NCBI GenBank assembly: GCA_918026815.1
Contig: CAKJVC010000066.1
Location: forward strand, 186,001-250,000
Length of the DNA: 64,000 nt
From: Chalara sp. BL73
Taxonomy: Eukaryota > Ascomycota > Leotiomycetes > Helotiales
Direction of reading: 5' to 3'
Positions 46,474 to 56,520 of the stretch are shown piece after piece; position 1 is the stretch's first letter; each line of letters starts with the position of its first letter. Under the pieces are notes generated by a model. The model saw only the letters and a list, made by a program, of their open reading frames with translations. It ran no database searches and had not been told where the DNA came from. The translations under genes and the position numbers were made by a program.

Positions 46474-48612
46474 GATGGAGTGCGTTGGATTACTTGAAGG
46501 GAAGTAATTGAGTATTTTCTTACGACTGAATTCGTAAGAGAAGATTGCTAGATGATGGGTTTGGGGGTTGTGTTTTTTTTAAATGTCAGGTACCAAAGTG
46601 ATGAAAGGTTGGGTTGATGAGGGGAAAAGAAAGAGTTGAAAGGGGAGCTGAAGCAGGAGAAAGGTGGTTTGACCCCGCACGCAAACAAAGTCACGCGTTG
46701 TATAGTGGTAGTAGGAAGGGGGGGAGGGGGGTCAGTCAAGTAAGCGAAGCGGAGTGAATGGTTGAGGGAGCATCAGGGCAATGGGCAGTTTAGTAGCATG
46801 GTGACATGGGCACATCACACCATCACATCATCTTCAGTTTCACCCAGTTTAACCTTTACGGTATCCTGTATCCTACCAATCCTCGATGCCCCTCCTTTCC
46901 CTTAGAAGCGGCATCTTTCATCTACAGCTTTTTTCTTATTTGTTTATTTTTTTTTATCTTTCTCGCTCTATTCTCCTAATTCGTTCTTGATGATTGCTCC
47001 TTCCTTCCTTCCCTCTAGTTGCTCAGCTCATGGAATGGAATGATCTGCATTCCGGTCCCACATTTACCCCGGAATAAGTGGATCTTATGACCGAGCTCTC
47101 CCCGCGTTTTCAGGCTGCTCGTTGCCTGTAGCCCCGTGACCCTGAGATGACATGGAGCAGAGAAGCATCAACTATCAAAACAAACAGCATGGGCTATTAA
47201 ATCAGTATATTCAACAATCATAGTCCATGCCATCGTGAGGCACTACTTTATCAGGTACTTATAGAGATGAATGCCTCAACATGACTGAGGGGGTTACTGG
47301 GGATGATCTTATCTACCCTGAACCGAAAACTCTATTAATAAGTGCTGCTTCTCTCATTGGATCTGCTCCCTACAATGCAAATGACTCCGGTTTCGTCACT
47401 CTCTCATTCGCAGCCATTCATATGATAGCTTCTTGTGTTAAATGTCATGAGTGCTCTTAGGCTCTATGAAACCACATTCAGGCCAGGAACAGAACGGGGA
47501 ATACCCAGATACTTTCATCTACCTCGATATATATAAATTACAAGCATAAAAACATGTCTGCTGCGTATTTCTCTCTTTCCCGAAAAGTATGCACCAGAGT
47601 GCTGATCGCATCTCTTTCATATAGCATTAAATCTTGACCCATCGTCTGTTTCTCAACTTACCGTGATGTAAGTTGCTGGTTTCCCACCCTGAGACATGTG
47701 ACATCGCTTGACAAACTGCTTAGCCGACTATCTGTATAGGAACAGGGTTGCGTTGCTAGCATAGCAATTCTCCACAAGAAATCCTTCCCCAGGGAGCAAT
47801 TATGGATGCCAATTTCCATGCAGAAGGACCAAAGACAAAGTGCTCCCAGATCTGTATGGGGCTGTCTTCGCTCACTGTGTGTCTAGCTCATCGCCTGCAT
47901 ATAAAAACAGCAACAACGACCCTCGACGCATTTATCCGCCTTCCTGAGCTTGTCATGGAGCTTCAACTTTTGATCTCGAGACACGCAGCAGCCATACCGC
48001 AGAATGGCGACTTTAATGTGAAAACGGATGCATATTGCAGCTACCCATTCTCCCAGAGACATAAAGACTGGAGCCGAGGAAGGCTGAAGCACGTCGTAAA
48101 CAATTGGGACCTCAATAAACTCGCCTCCAGTAGAAGTAACGGCCTCCAGCATATCATAACCAATAGCCAACAAGAGTTCATGACCTCAGAGCAGGACGTT
48201 GAATTTATCGTCAACTGGCATGATAGCCGAATAGGATATTGATCTCATCAGCGATTGAAATCTTTAACAGACTACCTAGTCTTAAAGATCGCACTTTATT
48301 CACGCCTCCTCCCCCAGATCTTTGCAAGGCGACGAGAATGCTGCTAATGATCCAGTTCGAGTTCATGGTCCTCTCCAAATCTCGTCGAAGACAACTATGT
48401 CCATGAGTAAATAGACAGGCACCCCCTAGCACGGTGTCATTTCTAGAGTATTATAGTCTCAAGAATGGTTAATGTATGGCTATAGATCGAGTTTAATTTC
48501 TCTCATGGCTCAATGGATCTCGCGTGTGGAAGTTCGAGGGAGCAGTATAGCCTCTCGCAATCACTCTAGAAAGGTAAAGCGAGTTATGGACGACTCCAAA
48601 TTGGTGATTTAT
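46474..48612. other. large intergenic region, no supported gene
   Basis: The region holds the promoter of the DUF6699-like gene and CT-rich tracts near 46900-47000. A plus-strand frame of 146 codons (47802-48242) and an opposing minus-strand frame (48173-47883) overlap; neither has a recognised motif. I leave both uncalled. Confidence 0.4.
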
Positions 48613-50274
48613 TTAGCATAAACTAGCAAATGTCGTCACCATGACTACCCCTAATGTCCAAGAAGCCAAGTGTGTGCTTGATTTTATAGAGCTTCCAGTA
48701 AATACGATTGGGGTTGGGCTCGTGCTGAGGATTTCAATGTCTGAGGACGTTGCTATTCCGTGAGTATTCTCTGCTGGAATAGCCGTTGGTAAGGTGTCGA
48801 CACCACCAGCTTTAGCCGTACTTTCATACCCACCCAGAGTTCTCGTCTTCGTCACCGGAATTCCAGAGCTCAGGATGTGCACTACCTGTAAAGTCTCGCT
48901 CGAACCGGGTGGGCACACATACGTCGTCTGCAGCCATGGCTTAACAACCGTAGCTACCGCATTATAGGACATCGTTGCATTAGGATAAAGTCCTGTCGCG
49001 AGCGGTAGGCGTGTCGGTGAGTACGGATTCAGCGTCGCTGGTGGATTCAATATTTCCTTGGTAATACTCTCAAAGCTCGCATTCGGTGCCGGACTAGTAT
49101 CACAAGGAAATTTTAGAAAAGATCCTGGGGTCGAACCATCACCTTCATAGTCTAAGATGGAGCGCATCGTGCCGTTGGGGACGGAGCTGCCGCAGAAACC
49201 TACTGCAGCGTTGTCATGGGGGATGTTGTAGCCAATTTGCCCCGGGAGACAGCAGAAGTGGTTGCCGTTTGTGTTTACGTGCCAAAGGGCCCAACTGCTG
49301 TCGGCGCAGAGCTGGGGCCAGAGCCCTTCAACGTCGCCTGCGGAAGCGTGAGTTAAGTAGACAATAGGTCATCTGAGAAGGAATATACCTCTGCAATCGG
49401 GATTTCCTGGCACGCAGCAGACTGGAACTTCAGAGTCTCCGATAACGGTACCGCAGTTTAGCCCGGATGGACAGCAAGATCCACCGTATGGGCATAGTTT
49501 TGAGCCTTCTGTACATCCTCCTTCATCATTCACTTGCAAAGACCAGCCATAATGTACGATATCACACGTTGGTGCTGGGGTAGGTGTCGCTGTCGGCAGA
49601 GCTTCAAGCTGAACTCCGTCTGGAGATACGCTTCCATCGCCATTGTTGAACTGCCTGTGTCAGGTAAGTTTCAATGATGTAAGAAGTGGTAGAATACCTG
49701 AACAGCTGGTGTCGAATTCTCAGGCAGAATACTGGATTTTGAGCACATCCCTACTGAATCTTGTCCTAGGCTTTTATACCAGTAGCCATACTGCCCTGGT
49801 AAGCAGCAAAACATGTTGTACCCCCCATCAGGTATCTGCCATAAAGCCCAGCCCGGATTTGCGCATTTTTCATTCCCGAGTCTGAGCGGATCTTCTACAT
49901 CGCCCCTACAATCCGCATTGCCTACATTTGTTAAATCTCACGCCACTGCCATGAGAGAGTTATCACGAACCGAGAGGACAACAAGCATAAGGCTGGCCAT
50001 TGTTGACATATGTCCCACAATCTAACCTGGGAGTCGTGCCAAAGGGACAGCATTCTTCTCCACGACTGAATGTTCCTTCAACTCCTGTACGGTTGAACTC
50101 AGAATATACTCCTGTGTGGTCACCGAAGCAGGTTCTGGTTCCTGTAGGACATGTGCCACCTAATTCCATCTGTAGGCTCCACCCTCCTTTCGCTGGTAGA
50201 GAGCGTTCATATTGTCTCAGAGCGAGTATGGCATTCGGTACCTGGAAGAACAATAGCACCCTGCTGGCACGCAT
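48613..50274 (-). CDS. secreted, probably GPI-anchored cysteine-rich wall protein with two tandem modules
   Basis: Exons 50274-49971, 49921-49698, 49650-49389 and 49337-48613 give 504 aa. A signal peptide (residues 1-18) is followed by two copies of one module. Each has GWSLQ, a CPxG..C segment, a CCPxG pair, a CGT segment, CCxxG-N-x-DCRGDVE, and then a C-x5-WALW...FCCLPGQxGY block. Module 1 spans residues about 30-165 and module 2 about 190-310. A Ser/Thr/Pro-rich stalk (about 340-480) and a hydrophobic end (LASWTLGVVMVTTFASLC) fit a GPI signal. Introns fall at equivalent places in the two modules, showing an internal duplication of exons. Function is unknown; a wall or surface role is inferred from the architecture. 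Confidence 0.8.
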
Positions 50275-50920
50275 ATCGAATCATCAAAATTGAAAACAAA
50301 CGAAGGGATCGAATACGATCAATATATGGTAAAGACTGTATAAGCTAACAAAATAGGAAATTTAGAGAGCGACATGAAAGAGACGTATGACACAAACGAC
50401 GACAAAATCATGAACTTGAATTTAAGATGCGACACAGCTCAATTAATAGTAATGGGTCGGGTCATCACAAATGTTCGTAACCCAACCAATTTCTTTGAAC
50501 CCCTGAACGGGAGCGGGAAGGCCCCTGAAATGTTCCTGAATTGAACGCCTGGCGTCCATTCAGAAGGGTTGCTGCATCGCTAAAAACGCCTTCTTACGCT
50601 TCATCCACCTCAGCTGTGAGACAGCGGAGAAAAAGAAAAGTTCAGCTACGAAGTAAGATGGGGCTGAAAAGGAGTGAGAATTGTCGAAATCTGACCCAAA
50701 AAAAACCTCTAAAAGACTCTCCACATCTCGGGCCGAAGCAATTGTATATATTGCTCGGCCTTTATGCGGGGCATGGTAGTCGAAAGGCGATAATGAAAGG
50801 GGAGTTGTTCGCGAGTTCGGGCAAAGTCTATTTGTCGCCCATCTATATTCGCGTATGCTGTTCAACGCCAGCGTACCTACTTTATGCTCTATCGGCGTGT
50901 ACAGTTGTGATTGATCAAAA
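50275..50920. other. intergenic, no gene seen
   Basis: Promoter of the cysteine-rich protein gene and 3' flank of the spherulin-4-like gene. A plus-strand frame (50541-51083) runs opposite the acidic tail and is a composition artefact. Confidence 0.4.
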
Positions 50921-51085
50921 TCACTCTCCCTCATCCTCTTCTTCGTCGTTATCCCCTTCATCCTCGTCGGCGTCGTCGCCTTCGCCATCACACCCATCGT
51001 CCTCATCATCTCCTTCTTCATTACCCCCATCATCCCCTTCATCATCCTCATCATCCCCATCGTCGTCAGGATCCCCTTCGTAATC
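50921..51085 (-). repeat. low-complexity GA-rich codon tract
   Basis: The 3' end of the spherulin-4-like gene is a degenerate trinucleotide tract encoding Asp/Glu/Gly. On the plus strand it reads as TCC/TCA/TCG-rich. Confidence 0.7.
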
Positions 51086-51799
51086 ATTAAGTTCCTGGCA
51101 GAATTCCGCCCATAGGCCTGAGAGCTCGGTATAGCCGGGTGAGGTTGTGATGAGGAAGCCTCCAACATTTGAGTCTGATAAATTGCTGATGAGATCACGC
51201 TGTTCCTCTTCATCACCCGTGAAGGAGTGTATCGCATAGGTCGACTTTGCAAGCAGGTCCCAATCTAAAAAGTCAAGAGACGTCCAGTTGAAGGCCGCAT
51301 AGGTATTTTCAAAGATATTAATGGAATCCGCAAGTTCATAAAATGACTGGTTGACTGGCACGCCAGGATTCAATGCTATGTGAGTCTTGCTGGGGCCAAG
51401 TGCTCTCCTTGCGTACGATGTGATTGACTCGAGATATGTCCACGTATCACCTATGAAGCCTGAAGGCGTCTCATCAAAGAAAATGCCGTCCACAGCGATG
51501 GCGGCATCTGTGTAATTGACCCAAGCTGCATATGAATCTATCTCGCTCTTGACTTGGGTGATATTTCTAGCGGTCCATGAAGTATGAACATAGCCCAGCG
51601 TTTGTACATTAGGGAATTTGTTCAGGCTATCCAGGCCATGTATGTAGTTGCTGTCCGGGTAGAGATTGGCCAGGTGGGGAGAAATGACTATCTGAAAATT
51701 GAGGTCCGGGTTCGCTGCAATGGCAGTCGTGACGGCATCCCAAGACTGGTTGAAGGGGTATATATACAATGGCAAGAAAACATATGCCGAGTTGACCAT
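50921..51799 (-). CDS. spherulin-4 / GH135-like protein with acidic tail
   Basis: From the ATG at 51799 the frame encodes 292 aa. The barrel pattern of the spherulation-specific family 4 is clear: FLPLYIYPFNQSWDAV, FQIVISPHL, LGYVHTSWTAR, DGIFFDETPSGF, HIALNPGVPVNQSFYELAD and GGFLITTSPGYTELSGLW. Relatives (GH135, Sph3) cut the galactosaminogalactan of fungal biofilm matrix; the acidic residues of FFDETP are expected to be catalytic. No signal peptide follows the ATG; the frame stays open upstream to 51907, so a spliced 5' exon with a targeting sequence may be missing. The last 55 residues are almost only Asp, Glu and Gly, encoded by a GAT/GAC/GAG-rich tract, which is unusual for this family. 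Confidence 0.8.
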   Translation of the reverse strand: MVNSAYVFLPLYIYPFNQSWDAVTTAIAANPDLNFQIVISPHLANLYPDSNYIHGLDSLNKFPNVQTLGYVHTSWTARNITQVKSEIDSYAAWVNYTDAAIAVDGIFFDETPSGFIGDTWTYLESITSYARRALGPSKTHIALNPGVPVNQSFYELADSINIFENTYAAFNWTSLDFLDWDLLAKSTYAIHSFTGDEEEQRDLISNLSDSNVGGFLITTSPGYTELSGLWAEFCQELNDYEGDPDDDGDDEDDEGDDGGNEEGDDEDDGCDGEGDDADEDEGDNDEEEDEGE

Positions 51800-52745
51800 C
51801 TTGACGGTTGATTCAGCATCAAAATCAAAGGATGATGGACTCGCAACTTGAACAGATCCAAGTACGACGGGCTCCGTACAACAAGATAAAAGGGGCAACT
51901 GGAACACAAGTTGAGGCCATACTTATTGCCTATGACTGCAAATGCCAACCCCATGTATCCAAATTGCAGCCTCTCAACAGGCTGAATTCAGCCTGCCCTT
52001 TTTCACTGGCAGTGACGAGTACCACAAGGGTTGCGGTGCTTCTAGACACTTGCCTATTGGCATAGCAATGTATTGAAAATTCAATTGATCATGCCAATGT
52101 GATGCAATGCGATGGTAAAATTAGCAGTTTGGGCTGAAGGTCAGTCTTAAGGTGGTGTTGAGTTGCAGATTTGGTGAGTGGTGAGTGCTAGTTCAAGAAT
52201 GTGCCAAGGGCGAGATGCAGCAGAACAATGAATGCAATTAAATAATTGCACCAGTAGGCGTTGCTGCCAACCGTATAAAACAATACATCCCCGCTCATTG
52301 CAAATTTGAAGTGATACAGCAGAAGCACTTTATTTTTCGCCTCTCCATTTGTCAATCACAAAGATGTATGCCTCCCTTCCGCTTCAGGAAGCAGGGAAGC
52401 TCGTATGCAACCTCACATGATTTTCTAGAGAATATGTCATGGGATCTGGAGTAACGTTCCAAACGGCCCGCCCAATAATGCTGTGACTGCAGCCCAGTCC
52501 CTAAAACCCGTGCAGAGAAAACCATCTAGAACACGGCCCAGATAATACTTGGCTCATTTTTGGTTATGAGTTACTGCAGGAACAGCTCGGGGTTGGGTAA
52601 AACCAAACTTTGGGTACCAGAAATGGGATGAAAAAAATGACAATGATATACATATAAGTATTCCTGCCTCGCAAAGTTGGGGCCTATGCCCGTGAGCTCC
52701 TGTGAAGGCCTTTCTTGACGCACTTTTGAATTTATTTTTTCAATC
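51800..52745. other. intergenic between divergent genes
   Basis: About 950 bp between the spherulin-4-like gene (minus) and the alpha-galactosidase (plus). It may include an unplaced 5' exon of the former. No repeat or RNA gene is seen. Confidence 0.4.
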
Positions 52746-54694
52746 ATGGCAGTTCGAAGTATTAAGAATTTGCTGGCGGGGGCAGCAGTGCTGCCCATGG
52801 TGTTGGCCAAACCACTTGCCAATCCGCCAATTCTTCAGCCAACTGCTCCCATGGGTAAGTGATTGCAAGGAGGCCGATCCCAAGAAGGATCCTGATATAT
52901 TTTAGGGTACAACAATTGGGCACATACAATGTGTGGCCTCAATGAGTCTCTATTTGTAGAGACTGCGGAAGCTATGTTGAAAAATGGACTTTTGGCAGCG
53001 GGGTATAATTACATCAACCTGGACGATTGCTGGAGTCTGATGGAGCGTTCCTCAAATGGGTCAATGGTTTGGAATCCAGATGTATGCGCCTCTTCGCGGT
53101 ACTGAATATTGAACTATAATATCTCTACGCACAGCACAACTCACAATGCTTACTGGGTTATGCTAACAGCAAAAATTTAGCTGTTTCCACGAGGTTTGCC
53201 ATGGTTGACGAAATACCTCAACAAGTTAGGCTTTACAGCTGGTATTTACACGGATGCAGGCTTGAAAAGCTGTGGTGGATATCCCGGAGCATTTGGCTAC
53301 GAACAAATAGATGCCGAGACGTTCTCCTCTTGGGGATTTGACTATTTAAAAGTCGATGGCTGTAATATGCCGACTGGCACAGAACAGGAGTACAAGGCTG
53401 TATATGGTCATTGGCACGATGTTTTGAGTGTCCAGGACCCACCGCTTGTATTTTCAGAATCTGCCCCTGCATATTTTGCGGAGGCTGCTAATCTTACAGA
53501 CTGGTATTCGGTTATGGGCTGGGTCAGAGAATATGGCCAGGTATGTGGGACATGCTGCCAGTAGTTATCCCCACTGACCATATTTCGATTTAGCTTGCTC
53601 GACACTCTCGTGACAGCCTGGTCTTCAATTCCACCCTGTATTGGCCTAACATAACTGGCTGGGACAGCGTCATGTTCAATTATGGCCAAGAGGTACGACT
53701 GGCCAGATATCAGAAACCTGGATACTTCAACGATCCCGACTTTCTTAACGTTGACCATTTCGATTATACTTTAGAGGAACGCAGGTCACATTTTGCACTT
53801 TGGTCATCCTTTTCCGCCCCTCTGAGTAAGTCAAATGGCAGTAGTCAGACTTTATAGTCATTGCCCGCGCCATCACCTATTTTTCCGTGTGATTGAAGTC
53901 CATATACACCCAGCGGTACAGAAATAACTAATTTGAGTGATAACATAGTTTTAAGCACTTCAGTCCCAAGGCTGAGCAAAGATGAGCTCAAATATCTGAC
54001 CAACAAAGACATCATCGCAGTTGATCAGGATCGACTTGGCCTTCAAGCGACTCTCGTCAGTCAAAGCGGGACATGGGATGTGTTGACCAAAAACCTTGCC
54101 AATGGCGACCGTTTGTTGACGATTTTAAACCGTGGAAACGTCACTGCTAGTCATAGTGTTTCTTTTGAGAGAATTGGTCTTCCAAAACTAGCTACTCTTC
54201 AAGTCAAAGATCTCTGGACAGGGAAAAGCAAGAAGGCAACGCGGGAAGTGACGGCCAAGGACATTCCTTCTCGTGGAACCGCAATCTACAGACTTTCCGG
54301 CTTCGGCGGTTCCAGGGCAGTGATTCCCACCGGTAAAATCTTTAACACGTTTTCACTGAACACTCTCACACTCTCAAATCAAGGCGTGCGCTGGGAAAAC
54401 TCAACAGGGGAAACTGGCCAAGTCTGGCAAACGGAGAGTGACGGCACTGTCCGAAGTCTTGCCGCGCCTTCAAAGTGTCTCACAGAGCATGGTAACAAAG
54501 TTGTGTCAGAAGAGTGCTCCGGAAAGAGGAATCAGCACTGGGATTACTACATCACCGGAAATCTCATTAACAAAAGTTCTAAGAGCTGCCTAACTGAGGC
54601 CGAGCAAGGGGTTGTCGTTGTGTTGAAATGCTTGCATCTGGCTAACTCTCAAGTGATTGCTTTGCCAAGTGGAGTGGAAGTTATTGAAACTTGA
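52746..54694 (+). CDS. GH27 alpha-galactosidase with C-terminal lectin-like domain
   Basis: Exons 52746-52854, 52906-53081, 53181-53540, 53594-53825 and 53949-54694 give 540 aa. A signal peptide (residues 1-20, ending VLA) precedes the catalytic barrel: [31 protein letters not shown], the nucleophile Asp in [10 protein letters not shown] and the acid Asp in GYFNDPDFL. The last junction uses the acceptor at 53948 because it gives the conserved SAPL-I-LS run before [12 protein letters not shown]. After the beta-sandwich (to about residue 400), the final 130 residues have ricin-B-like QxW and [11 protein letters not shown] features, as in large secreted fungal alpha-galactosidases. It removes terminal alpha-galactose from galacto-oligosaccharides and galactomannan. 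Confidence 0.92.
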
Positions 54695-55409
54695 AGCAAG
54701 AGGAATCGTAGCCATAGGGATACGTAGAGATACTAATGGATATACAAGCCATTCTCGTTTCATAGTCCTGGGGTAACACTTCAAACACTTCAAATTTGCT
54801 CTAATCGATGGCAACGTTTCATGACCCTCTTTCGCTGCTTCGTACGTGGCGTTAGCACATATGTTGTTGCATCTTCCCGCTTTAAAGTGCTAGTTTACTC
54901 CCTTGGTTTAGAGCCGCATTAGCCTATGGTCATTCATCCGGGACCGGGGAAATGAATAGCGTCCCTTTTCAGTTCCCTGGAGGATGGGATCCCGCAAACT
55001 TGCCTCAGAAATCGCGTCATGATCCTCGTCAACGGAAAAACACTCAATGGTCGGCTCGTTTGTAGATTCCACGTGATGAGATGGATAAGGAAGCTTCCTT
55101 TTCTAGTGGCGTTCCCCCGCTTCCCACTTTTGGGGCTTTGCACGATACACGAAGCACTGCAAAGTAGTTGAGTGCATCAATATACGCATACAATCTTTGG
55201 CTGCATATACTGCATGTAACCAACCCATCGCTCTCATAGACTTCTTCCTTACAGCTACCGTTAACAATATAAAGGACCTATGACGCCAAGCACATTCACA
55301 CTCCATAACCTCATGATCATAAACAAACTCGAAAACATTTGAGTCCAAGACTTCCGCTTTGACATCAGCTCTCCTCACAAAAGTCGCTACTATACCAACC
55401 CTATCAAAG
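54695..55409. other. intergenic, no gene seen
   Basis: Short minus-strand frames only. The 150 bp before 55410 are presumed promoter and leader of the dioxygenase-like gene. Confidence 0.4.
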
Positions 55410-56291
55410 ATGTCAAAACACCCCCTCTTAGACAGCCTAAACCGTGACGGCTACGTCATCATTCCCTCCCTCCTCACTCCCGCCGAAATTGCTACCCTCC
55501 GCAATGCCGCTGCAGAAACCATCTCCTTAGCCCACTCCGGAAAATGGCCCCACGTACGCACCCTCCCGAAACAATTCCCACCCTGGAACATAGCACCCGG
55601 CGCAAATCCCGCCGCCGACGGAATCTGGGGCGTGCAATTCCTCATGCACCCTTCTCTCCCCCACTCGCCCACCTTCATAAAATCCTACTTCTCTTCCACC
55701 ATCCTGGAGGTCATCAAAGAGCTGCTGCAGTGCTCCGATGACGAGCTGGTTTTGGAGCTGTACAATCTCCTGATTAGACCGGATCGAGACTTTGAATTGA
55801 CATGGCACCGCGATGATATCCCCGCCACGGCAACGGACGAAGAGGAGCTAGAACGCCTGAACAAACCAGCATGGAGCGCGCAGTGGAATCTAGCGCTCTA
55901 CGACGACCAATCACTGATCGTCGTCCCCGGCTCGCACGCCCGTGCCCGCACCAAGCAGGAACGCAACGCCGGCCCGTACGGGAAGGTAGATGGCGAGATC
56001 AGGGTCCTGCAGAAGGCGGGCGACGTGGTGTTCTACAATAATAACATCTTCCATCGCGGCGCGTACAAGAGCGAGGTGGAAAGGATGACCTTGCACGGGA
56101 GCATGGGCCATGTTGGGGGGAGCAGGTTGAGAGCGAGAAACGTGCTACAGCATGGGATTGGCGAGTGGGTTGGGAAGCTAGACCTGAGCGCGTTGAGCGA
56201 GGAGGAGAGGAGGAGGGCTGAGGCGATGAGGGAAAGGTTGGTGAAGATGGGGGCGGAGAATCAGGATGTTGGGTTTTCGCTGGAGGGTTGA
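55410..56291 (+). CDS. phytanoyl-CoA-dioxygenase-like Fe(II)/2-oxoglutarate enzyme
   Basis: A single exon of 293 aa; the ATG at 55410 is the first in frame. The start (LDSLNRDGYVIIPSLLTPAEI) is typical of the PhyH family. The iron facial triad is visible as H and D in TWHRDDIPA (about residue 133) and the distal H in NIFHRGAY (about 214), followed by an Arg for the cosubstrate. The tail (EEERRRAEAMRERLVKMG) is helical. Substrate is unknown; fungal members act on lipids, alkaloids and other secondary metabolites. The gene is unusually GC-rich at third positions and intron-free, unlike its neighbours. Length is normal. Confidence 0.88.
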   Translation: MSKHPLLDSLNRDGYVIIPSLLTPAEIATLRNAAAETISLAHSGKWPHVRTLPKQFPPWNIAPGANPAADGIWGVQFLMHPSLPHSPTFIKSYFSSTILEVIKELLQCSDDELVLELYNLLIRPDRDFELTWHRDDIPATATDEEELERLNKPAWSAQWNLALYDDQSLIVVPGSHARARTKQERNAGPYGKVDGEIRVLQKAGDVVFYNNNIFHRGAYKSEVERMTLHGSMGHVGGSRLRARNVLQHGIGEWVGKLDLSALSEEERRRAEAMRERLVKMGAENQDVGFSLEG

Positions 56292-56520
56292 TGGCAGATT
56301 CCTTAAGGTTGGTTATATTACTCGTTATATATGTATATATACGCCTCAGGTAAAGAACATCCGAAATAGAGCCGTTGTAGTGCCCTCGAGAAGCTTTTAC
56401 AGATTGAAGTACTCTGCTAGCTTAAACTTGATGGTGCTGAACGATCTCACCAGACAGGATAGAACTGTTAGCGGATTGCTCACCGAAACTCTTTGTCCTT
56501 ATGTACGGTCTAGGCTATCG

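Noticed and set aside
47802..48242. Plus-strand frame of 146 codons and opposing minus-strand frame
   Set aside because: Both strands are open over the same bases and neither shows a domain, signal peptide or splice structure.
50541..51083. Plus-strand frame with a Ser/Pro-rich end
   Set aside because: It is the antisense of the acidic tail of the spherulin-4-like gene; the Ser/Pro run is a composition artefact.
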